Positions 27,841-34,864 of a DNA stretch of 64,000 bases are shown here, piece after piece; position 1 is the first letter of the stretch, and the number at the start of each line of letters is the position of its first letter. Source of the stretch: M1-B18 sp048264125 (lineage in GTDB: Bacteria; Bacillota; Clostridia; Peptostreptococcales; Natronincolaceae); assembly GCA_048264125.1 (NCBI GenBank), contig JBLXDM010000004.1, positions 314,172-378,171 of the forward strand. Direction: 5' to 3'. Below the pieces are notes generated by a model. The model saw only the letters and a list, made by a program, of their open reading frames with translations, made no database searches and had not been told where the DNA came from. The position numbers and the translations under genes were made by a program.

Positions 27841-27869
27841 TTGATATTTTGCCTGAAGGGGATTATAAT
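27841..27869 (+). promoter_or_regulatory. Sigma-A-type promoter
   Basis: TTGATA at 27841-27846, 17-bp spacer, TATAAT at 27864-27869, 38 bp before the start of the small membrane-protein gene. The rest of the 27600-27906 gap shows nothing else. Confidence 0.75.
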
Positions 27870-27906
27870 TAAATAGCTATTAACCATACAAAAGGGGGGA
27901 GCTGCA

Positions 27907-28308
27907 ATGAACAGACTGTCATACAAATACAATCGGGTAGTCAAAATGATGATAATGATTATTGTGCTTGCGTTAGCTGGCTGTCTGTTACAGTTCAGTA
28001 TAAATAGTGCCGATAATCTTCTTCCCCAAAACTCCCTATACAATACCAGCCTTGAAAATATATCGATATATCATACAATTTTTCATTACTATACGAATAA
28101 TGAGCCTCAGCAAAGATCAATAGGCCTGCAGCAATGCACACTATTAGAATTTATGGTGCTGATGAATGTCCTATTCCTAATAGCGCTTATATCCAGAAAA
28201 CCCAGGAGCTATAACTTTAGCCTTCCGAGCCAGCTGAAGCTCTTACTACTGCTTTTGCCACTGCAAAATACGGGTAGGTTTAAGGCAGGCACATCTGTAG
28301 TTTTATAG
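27907..28308 (+). CDS. Small membrane protein of unknown function
   Basis: Protein of 133 residues with a hydrophobic N-terminal segment (about 12-31, with an ALAGC sequence that could be a lipobox) and a second segment at about 80-97. No family recognised. Support comes from the consensus promoter and the exceptionally strong AAGGGGGGAG site 6 bases before the ATG. It is followed 30 bp later by a 40-codon gene and then a terminator, so it belongs to a compact two-gene unit. Confidence 0.6.
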   Translation: MNRLSYKYNRVVKMMIMIIVLALAGCLLQFSINSADNLLPQNSLYNTSLENISIYHTIFHYYTNNEPQQRSIGLQQCTLLEFMVLMNVLFLIALISRKPRSYNFSLPSQLKLLLLLLPLQNTGRFKAGTSVVL

Positions 28309-28338
28309 CCAAAAATTACAGATAAGGATGTGTTTTTA

Positions 28339-28461
28339 ATGACAACAGAAAAAATAATCGTAGTGCTGGTGTTTGTCGTATTTTGCTTAGGCAGCTTTTA
28401 CTTGATTAAAAGAGCTGAAAAGGAAATAAAAAAAACAACTAACGACAATAAAAATAAATAA
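28339..28461 (+). CDS. 40-residue single-pass membrane peptide
   Basis: Short open frame MTTEKIIVVLVFVVFCLGSF... with one transmembrane helix (about 5-23) and a basic, polar tail of 17 residues. AAGGA stands about 10 bases upstream of the ATG, and a terminator hairpin begins 3 bases after the stop. This neat packing with the upstream gene suggests a real small protein. Function unknown. Confidence 0.6.
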   Translation: MTTEKIIVVLVFVVFCLGSFYLIKRAEKEIKKTTNDNKNK

Positions 28462-28463
28462 TC

Positions 28464-28507
28464 AAAAGCAGCAGGGAATTGCGATATGCAACCTCTCTGC
28501 TGCTTTT
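28464..28507 (+). terminator. Rho-independent terminator
   Basis: AAAAGCAGCAGGGA...TCTCTGCTGCTTTTAT; closes the small membrane-protein unit and lies downstream of the convergent siderophore operon. Confidence 0.75.
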
Positions 28508-28610
28508 ATATGCTATTGCTGCAGGTCTAAAACCTGCTGCTTTAACTTCTTCAAGTCCATCCGTAGAATCTTTGAGCTCGACGTGCCAAACAAAGCGTCC
28601 CCTTGACTCC

Positions 28611-29435
28611 TTATGCCCCTGGATTATATTTTCTTCTGCCTTCTTTTCTGGGCTTCAAGAGCTTATAGGAAAGGCATATAGGCCGATTGTTGGCTTTATC
28701 GATGACAATGTCGGCATCAATGTTAAAGACTGTCTGCAGGACATCCTTTGATATAACCTCATTAGCAGTGCCGGTTTTAATTATCCTGCCAGCCTTGAGG
28801 GCTATTAGATAGTTTGCAAATCTGGCTGCGAGATTTATGTCATGCAGCACCATTACTATAGTGGCGCCATGCTCTCTGTTTAACTCCTCCAGCAGCTCCA
28901 AAACCTCCAGCTGATACGACATATCCAAATAGGTCGTTGGCTCGTCTAAAAGAATGATATCCGTTTGCTGAGCAAGGGCCATAGCTATCCAAGCCCTTTG
29001 TCTTTCACCACCCGAAAGGCTCTCCACTGGCTTTTTGTTGAAGCCATGCAGATTTGTGGCCTCAATCGCCCATTTAATTATCTCCGCATCCTCCTTGGTC
29101 AGCTTTCCTAGTCCTCTTTGGTATGGAAATCTTCCGTAGGAAATCAGCTCCTCCACCGTCATTCCCTCTGGTGCTGAGGGGCTTTGGGGCAAAATAGCCA
29201 TTTTCCTGGCTACCTCATTTGTAGATAGCCTATGAATGTCCTTGCAATCCAGGTATACCGTACCCTTATCCACCCTTAAGATACGGCCTAATGCCTTAAG
29301 CAGGGTTGACTTGCCGCAGCCATTTGGGCCAATAATAGTGGTTATTCCACCGGAGGGTATTCTGACACAAAGATCTTCAATAATTTTTTTATTTGAATAG
29401 CTTACGTCTATATTTTCAATATTTATTTCACTCAA
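28611..29435 (-). CDS. Iron-siderophore ABC transporter ATPase
   Basis: FecE/FhuC-type ATP-binding protein of about 274 residues. It has Walker A GPNGCGKST (about 35-43), Q-loop ILPQSPSAPEGMT, signature LSGGERQR, Walker B IILLDEPTTYLD and H-loop VLHDI. Last gene of the uptake operon, 14 bp after the permease. The TTG at 29435 has AGGGAG 8 bases upstream; the GTG three codons earlier overlaps that site. It powers import of a ferric siderophore or heme. Confidence 0.9.
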   Translation of the reverse strand: MSEINIENIDVSYSNKKIIEDLCVRIPSGGITTIIGPNGCGKSTLLKALGRILRVDKGTVYLDCKDIHRLSTNEVARKMAILPQSPSAPEGMTVEELISYGRFPYQRGLGKLTKEDAEIIKWAIEATNLHGFNKKPVESLSGGERQRAWIAMALAQQTDIILLDEPTTYLDMSYQLEVLELLEELNREHGATIVMVLHDINLAARFANYLIALKAGRIIKTGTANEVISKDVLQTVFNIDADIVIDKANNRPICLSYKLLKPRKEGRRKYNPGA

Positions 29436-29457
29436 ACGAGTCACTCCCTTCAGATAG

Positions 29458-30486
29458 CTATGGCTTCAGCTTATTTCTTCTTTGGCTGATTAAAAGATAG
29501 ATAAAATATGGCGCACCAATGACGGACACAACAATTCCCGTGGGAATCTCTGAGGGTTGAATTATGGTTCTGGCTACTGTATCGGCGGTCAGAACCAGCA
29601 ATGCCCCCATCAAGGCACAGGTCGGTATAAGTACACTGTGCTTTGCCCCCACCAGCCTTCTGGATAAGTGCGGGGCAATTAGACCAACAAAGCTGATACT
29701 GCCACTGATTGCCACCGAGGCGGCTGCTAAAGAAACGGCGGTAAGCAAAAGCTTTACCTTTTCCCTTCCAACCTTAAGACCCAGTCCATAGGATATTTCA
29801 TCCCCCATCGTCAGTACATCCAGTCTTCTGGCACTCAAAATTAATATTATGATTCCTATGATTATCCACGGAACTAATACAACAACCAGCTTCCAGTTTG
29901 AGCTCCATATGCTTCCCGTCTGCCATTTGGCTAAAAACTCGTGCTGTGTACTATCCAGCTGAAGCACCATTAAGGTCATTAGGGCATTTATACCGGCTTG
30001 GATGGCAATACCATTTAGAATCAGTGCAATAGGTTTAGGGCCGCTTCTCCTTCTGTAGGATAGTATATAGATCAGCATTCCAGTAGCTGCAGCACCAACA
30101 AAGGCCATAAAGGGCAATGCCAAGGCAGAGGCAAAGCCTAGTGTGCCATTTAATACAAGAAATAGCATTACTACTAGTCCGGCGCCTGCATTTATTCCCA
30201 ATATTCCCGGATCAGCCAGGGGATTTCTTGTTATTCCCTGAATGACGCAGCCGGATAAGGAAAAGCCCATACCCACCAGCATTGCAATAGCTATTCTCGG
30301 CATTCTGAACTGAAATAGTATCAAGCCTTCTCTTGCGGTTCCATTGCCTGTCAGCACTCTGAAAATGCCACCTAGTCCAATACCCGTATAGCCGGAATTG
30401 ATGCTTATAATCATCATTAGGGGCAGTAAAAGACTTAAGATTAAAAGAACTCTGTGGGTTCTTTTCTCCAATGAAAGCATCATCAT
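29458..30486 (-). CDS. FecCD-family siderophore permease
   Basis: Protein of 342 residues with about nine to ten membrane helices and the FecCD motifs MLVGMGFSLSGCVIQGITRN, PLADPGILGINAGAG and SFVGLIAPHLSRRLVG. It forms half of the channel. Its ATG overlaps the end of the upstream permease by four bases, indicating translational coupling and a heterodimeric channel. Confidence 0.9.
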   Translation of the reverse strand: MMMLSLEKRTHRVLLILSLLLPLMMIISINSGYTGIGLGGIFRVLTGNGTAREGLILFQFRMPRIAIAMLVGMGFSLSGCVIQGITRNPLADPGILGINAGAGLVVMLFLVLNGTLGFASALALPFMAFVGAAATGMLIYILSYRRRSGPKPIALILNGIAIQAGINALMTLMVLQLDSTQHEFLAKWQTGSIWSSNWKLVVVLVPWIIIGIIILILSARRLDVLTMGDEISYGLGLKVGREKVKLLLTAVSLAAASVAISGSISFVGLIAPHLSRRLVGAKHSVLIPTCALMGALLVLTADTVARTIIQPSEIPTGIVVSVIGAPYFIYLLISQRRNKLKP

Positions 30487-31514
30487 AGGTCACCCCCTTG
30501 TCTGTTGGCGAAATATAAAAACACCGGTACCCCCAGCAAAGCTATAATAGCGCCTATAGGGATTTCTGTAGGAGGCTTAAGGCTCTTGGCCCCTATATCT
30601 GCTGCCACCAGCAGTATGGCCCCTAGAACTCCGCTGGTGGGTATAATACGCCTGTAATCTGGACCTACAAGGAACCTTGATAAATGAGGCACCAGCATAC
30701 CTACGAAGGTGATTGTGCCAGACAACGCAACTGAGGTGCCTGCCAGCAAAACCACCAGCAGGGTACCTAGAATCCGCACATACCCCACCTTAAGCCCTAA
30801 GCCCACTGCCACCTCCTTGCCCATATTCAAAACAGATATATTTCCCGATATTGCCACTGCAGCTAAAATAGACATAATTATAATGGGAGCAGCGAGTCTT
30901 AACTGACTCCAGCTGGTTCCCGAAACACTGCCCATAGTCCAAAAGGTCAGATTTTGAGTGATTTTTGATGCTATTGCAATTCCCTGGCATAGGGCTAATA
31001 AAAGCGTGCTGACGGCTGCTCCGGCTAAGACCAGCTTCATAGGACTATTTTCTCCAGGAACAAGACCGCTGATGCCATATACCAAGCTGGCACCTAATGC
31101 AGCCCCCAAAAATGAGAATATTATGATTTGTCCATAGCTTACACCTGTAAAATAAGCAAAGCAAATTGCAATTGCCAGTGCGGCCCCAGTGCTGAGTCCC
31201 ATCAGGCCTGAATCCGCCAGTGGATTTCTTGTCATCCCCTGCATCAATGCACCCGAGACAGCCAAAGCGCTTCCCACCAATGCTGAGGCGATTACCCTTG
31301 GCAGTCTCATGTCCACCACTAAAAGATGCTTTGAATCCTCAGGATTAAAGCTTCTGAAGGCTTCAATCACTGTGGTTACAGGTATTCTAGCCGCACCCCT
31401 TGTCATTGAAAGCAGCATCAAAAGAACAAGTACGATAGCCCCCAATACAATTATCAGCTTTGTCAAATAGTCCCTTCCTCTTGCCTCTACTATTTCATCC
31501 ATGTTTTTCACCAT
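30483..31514 (-). CDS. FecCD-family siderophore permease
   Basis: Protein of 343 residues with about nine to ten helices and RLPRVIASALVGSALAVSGA, QGMTRNPLADSGLMG and TFVGMLVPHLSRFLVG. Partner of the downstream permease, with which it shares four bases. It begins 135 bp after the binding-protein gene. The start at 31514 has only a weak GGGAAG site; a second ATG four codons downstream is possible. Confidence 0.9.
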   Translation of the reverse strand: MVKNMDEIVEARGRDYLTKLIIVLGAIVLVLLMLLSMTRGAARIPVTTVIEAFRSFNPEDSKHLLVVDMRLPRVIASALVGSALAVSGALMQGMTRNPLADSGLMGLSTGAALAIAICFAYFTGVSYGQIIIFSFLGAALGASLVYGISGLVPGENSPMKLVLAGAAVSTLLLALCQGIAIASKITQNLTFWTMGSVSGTSWSQLRLAAPIIIMSILAAVAISGNISVLNMGKEVAVGLGLKVGYVRILGTLLVVLLAGTSVALSGTITFVGMLVPHLSRFLVGPDYRRIIPTSGVLGAILLVAADIGAKSLKPPTEIPIGAIIALLGVPVFLYFANRQGGDL

Positions 31515-31649
31515 AATTTATAACTTCCCTTGTGCTTTGTATTGTAAATCATATAAATGACTATAATTTCCCTGCCTACGAAGCAGCTCAAAATGATATT
31601 ATAAGAAGGGAAAGGCTCCAGTTAACTGAAGCCACATAATCACCTTCAT

Positions 31650-32606
31650 CTATTTATTCGTTAATAGGCTTTCCACCATTGCATCTATGGTTCGTACGGT
31701 TGACATTGCACTGGCTGCATGGCCTGAGCCATCTAGGGTAAATACATTTCCGTTCTTCACAGCCTTTAAGGATTTCCAAACAGAATTGTTTGAAAGCTCT
31801 TCATATAATGCTTCATTTCCTGCAAATACACTCACGAATATATAGTCGGGATCCATTTCCACGATAGCCTCCATTGAAACCTGAATGTATGTTTCTTCAG
31901 TCGGATAGCCTTCAGGCGCATTTAAGCCCAGTCCAGTTTCCTTGTCGAAAATATCAGGTCGATAGGCGCAAAAATATCGGTCCTTGCCCATTAAAGACAT
32001 CAGCATTACGGTTTTATCATTATAGCCCGCTTCTAGCTTTTCTCTTGAAGCCTTAAGCTTACTATCTACCTCAGCAATAACCTCAGCAGCCTTCTCGGAT
32101 CTTCCGACAGCCTTTCCTATCTCAGTAAGGGAATATCTCCAATCCATCTTTACACGCTCCCCATATACTGCAACAGGAGCAATCGCCTCAAGATTTTCCA
32201 CAGCTATTTTACTGGTATCAGCAACCTGCTGCAATATTAGGTCCGGTTCAAGCTGTGCCAACAGCTCCAAATTGATTTCCGTGTCGCCTAAATCAACAAC
32301 CGAGCTCAAATCCATACCTTCAAAGGGCCCCCATGTAGAAGCGTAATGTACTGCTGATGTGGTGGCTATCGGCATCAGGTCCAGCATGATTAATGTTTCC
32401 CAGTGGGGCAAATAGCTTATAGCCACCTTTTGAGGCGCCTGTTCCATAGTTATTTCGCGTCCAGCCATATCTACAATGGTATATTCTTCACTGATGGGTG
32501 CAGCCTCCTGCGGAGCTTCAACCTCCTCAACATCGTTGCTGCTGCAGCCAATTAGCATAGATACACTCAATGCTATCATTAATACAAAGCCAATAATTCT
32601 TTTCAT
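31650..32606 (-). CDS. Siderophore-binding lipoprotein
   Basis: Protein of 318 residues. A lipoprotein signal ends in LIGC (Cys at about 21), then comes a FecB/BtuF-type binding fold beginning IVDMAGREITMEQAPQKVAI and ending with the typical VDAMVESLL helix. It delivers ferric siderophore to the FecCD channel from the outer face of the membrane. AGGAGG precedes the ATG. It is the first gene of the transport operon, with a Fur-type box just upstream. Confidence 0.9.
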   Translation of the reverse strand: MKRIIGFVLMIALSVSMLIGCSSNDVEEVEAPQEAAPISEEYTIVDMAGREITMEQAPQKVAISYLPHWETLIMLDLMPIATTSAVHYASTWGPFEGMDLSSVVDLGDTEINLELLAQLEPDLILQQVADTSKIAVENLEAIAPVAVYGERVKMDWRYSLTEIGKAVGRSEKAAEVIAEVDSKLKASREKLEAGYNDKTVMLMSLMGKDRYFCAYRPDIFDKETGLGLNAPEGYPTEETYIQVSMEAIVEMDPDYIFVSVFAGNEALYEELSNNSVWKSLKAVKNGNVFTLDGSGHAASAMSTVRTIDAMVESLLTNK

Positions 32607-32624
32607 AATATCCTCCTTTGATTT

Positions 32625-32639
32625 TGATAATTATTTTCA
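32625..32639 (-). promoter_or_regulatory. Fur box
   Basis: TGAAAATAATTATCA, one mismatch from the 7-1-7 Fur consensus TGATAATnATTATCA, 19 bp upstream of the binding-protein start codon. Predicts iron repression of the siderophore operon. Confidence 0.7.
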
Positions 32640-32696
32640 TTTGCTAGAAAGATATTATCACAGTGTACCAATTACATGAATAGCATTTTTCCAAAA

Positions 32697-33530
32697 TCAC
32701 CATGCATTTTTTCCGAATTTTTTTCTAAAGCCACTGGGGGATATTCCGGTGCTCTTTTTAAATATCCTGCTGAAGTGGAAGGCGTCCTCATAGCCTACCA
32801 TGGCTGCAATTTCAGCAACAGAATACTGTTCAGCGATGAGTATTTCCCTTGCATTATTGATCCTGCACCTCATAATATATTGCTTTGGACAAATCCCTAC
32901 GGATTTTTGAAATATGTAATAAAATCTTTTGGAATCCATATTATTTTTTTCTGCCAGCTCAGTGACTGTAATATTCTTATCATGATTTTCTTCAATGTAA
33001 TTTATTGCATCCTTAACGATGTCCTCATCGGTTGTATGGTTTTTTTCCTGAGCGTCTTGAAAAATGCTTTCTATAAATGTAAAGAATAGGACCTTTGATT
33101 TTAGCTGATTTATCATCGCAGGATTCCTTTCACTTAAATAAAGCTGCTGAAGCAGCTTATTTATATCCGTTGAACATGCCCCAACATTTATGGTGCAATG
33201 TAGATTCTCTAAATAGCGCTTCTCCTCCTTTGACCCCTTTACTCTATAATGAATCAAGGTAAATTCCCAGTCCTGCTGACCGATAACCTCCTTATCCAGC
33301 AGCATGTTGGGGCCAGCATGCATAATGACGCCAGGCTCAAGAATGTAGTCTACATTCATCAGTCTAAACCTTGCCTTGCCCTTCATCGGAATCACAAAGC
33401 CACAGGTCTCCTTCATGGTCTTCCCCCCATAAACCTTGGAATTTGCAGGCACCGTGAAGTGATACATACTATCGAATTCTATATCAGCCTTACTATATCT
33501 TTGAATTAATTGATTGTAATTGATATCCAT
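32697..33530 (-). CDS. AraC-family regulator
   Basis: Protein of 277 residues. The N-terminal half is a cupin-like sensor (about 1-160), and the C-terminal half carries the two helix-turn-helix units of AraC (ITVTELAEKNNMDSKRFYYI, and SVAEIAAMVGYEDAFHFSRI with the ending STGISPSGFRKKF). It lies just upstream of the siderophore operon on the same strand and probably activates it when the siderophore is bound. GGAGG lies nine bases before the ATG. Confidence 0.85.
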   Translation of the reverse strand: MDINYNQLIQRYSKADIEFDSMYHFTVPANSKVYGGKTMKETCGFVIPMKGKARFRLMNVDYILEPGVIMHAGPNMLLDKEVIGQQDWEFTLIHYRVKGSKEEKRYLENLHCTINVGACSTDINKLLQQLYLSERNPAMINQLKSKVLFFTFIESIFQDAQEKNHTTDEDIVKDAINYIEENHDKNITVTELAEKNNMDSKRFYYIFQKSVGICPKQYIMRCRINNAREILIAEQYSVAEIAAMVGYEDAFHFSRIFKKSTGISPSGFRKKFGKNAW

Positions 33531-33792
33531 GGTCTTATTCTCCTCCGGTTCTATCTTTATTGCTTATATACAAAGCTAATAGGTAAATACTAACTTTTGC
33601 TGTTGTTTTCTATATTAATTTTACTTCAATTTAAGGCTATTGTAAATGATATTGGTTTTCATTCTAAATTATGGCAGTAAAATCTGATATAAGTGCTTTA
33701 TAGCTGTGGCTAATATCAACATTTATCATATTATAGATACAGGAGAGGCAGCAGCTTGATAAAATTGAAATCTAGAAATGAGGTATAAATAA

Positions 33793-34662
33793 ATGGTTGG
33801 TATTGTTTTAGCCGGAGGTTATGGCACCAGATTGTATCCGATTACCAAGGCTATATCAAAGCAGCTATTGCCGATATATGACAAGCCTATGATATATTAT
33901 CCCCTGTCGGTGCTTCTTCTGTCGGGTATAAAGGAAATACTAATTATATCCACCTCTAAGGACTTACCCTGCTATAGGGAGCTACTGGGGGACGGTAGCC
34001 AGTTAGGGGTCGCTTTTTATTATAAGGTACAGGATGAACCAAGGGGCCTTGCAGATGCTTTCTTGGTAGGCGAGGAGTTTATAGGAAATGAAAGGGTCGC
34101 CTTAATTTTAGGTGATAATATTTTTTATGGTCATAAACTTACCGACATTTTAAAGAAGGCAGCAGCGCTTTACGAGGGTGCATTAATATTTGGATATCAT
34201 GTTAAAAACCCCGAGAGTTTTGGAATAGTAGAATTTGACAAAGCCGGAGGAGTAGCATCCATTGAGGAAAAGCCCACCATACCAAAATCCAACTACGCTG
34301 TTCCAGGGCTTTATTTTTATGATAATGAGGTAATAGAAATCGCAAAAAATGTAAAGCCCTCTGCCAGAGGTGAAATTGAGATTACCTCTGTAAATGAGGC
34401 CTATATGAAAAAAGGAAGGCTTAAGGTGGAATTGCTGGGTAGAGGCATAGCATGGCTGGACACCGGCACCTATGACGGTCTAAAGGAGGCATCTAACTTT
34501 GTAGAGGCGGTTCAAAAAAGACAAGGCTTCTATATCGCCTGCATAGAGGAAATTGCCTATAGAATGGGCTATATTGATAAAGACCAGCTTATCAAATTGG
34601 CCGATGGGCTTTTAAAAAACGAGTATGGCAGGTATTTGCTGGAGGTCGCAGCTGGTGTATAG
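33793..34662 (+). CDS. rfbA: Glucose-1-phosphate thymidylyltransferase
   Basis: Protein of 289 residues that makes dTDP-glucose from dTTP and glucose-1-phosphate, the first step to dTDP-rhamnose. Landmarks are the nucleotide loop LAGGYGTRLYPITKAISKQL (about 6-25), the sugar-binding EPRGLADAF, the metal-binding aspartate in LGDNIFYG, and EKPTIPKSNYAVPGLYFYD. Length is typical of the short form. The rest of the pathway (rfbB, rfbC, rfbD) is not adjacent, and the gene has its own terminator. Confidence 0.93.
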   Translation: MVGIVLAGGYGTRLYPITKAISKQLLPIYDKPMIYYPLSVLLLSGIKEILIISTSKDLPCYRELLGDGSQLGVAFYYKVQDEPRGLADAFLVGEEFIGNERVALILGDNIFYGHKLTDILKKAAALYEGALIFGYHVKNPESFGIVEFDKAGGVASIEEKPTIPKSNYAVPGLYFYDNEVIEIAKNVKPSARGEIEITSVNEAYMKKGRLKVELLGRGIAWLDTGTYDGLKEASNFVEAVQKRQGFYIACIEEIAYRMGYIDKDQLIKLADGLLKNEYGRYLLEVAAGV

Positions 34663-34688
34663 TAAAATCCATTAATATTTTAAAAGGT

Positions 34689-34730
34689 ATAGCCAAGACC
34701 GTAGTATATCTAGGTGTCTTGGCTATTTAT
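34689..34730 (+). terminator. Terminator after rfbA
   Basis: Eleven-base perfect stem ATAGCCAAGAC/GTCTTGGCTAT followed by TTATC, 26 bp after the stop. Confidence 0.75.
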
Positions 34731-34799
34731 CAAAATAAGGGAGGAAGTTGACTTTGTTCCTAATATCATTATATGGTATGAAGCTTAAATAAACCTTAA

Positions 34800-34838
34800 A
34801 CAAAAAATAAAAGGATACAGCCCTTAAGCATAATCCTT
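34800..34838 (-). terminator. Terminator after the GGDEF-EAL gene
   Basis: Minus-strand AAGGAT...ATCCTT stem followed by TTATTTTTTG, about 25 bp after the stop. Confidence 0.5.
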
Positions 34839-34864
34839 ATATGTTATATATAATATGTATTGTA

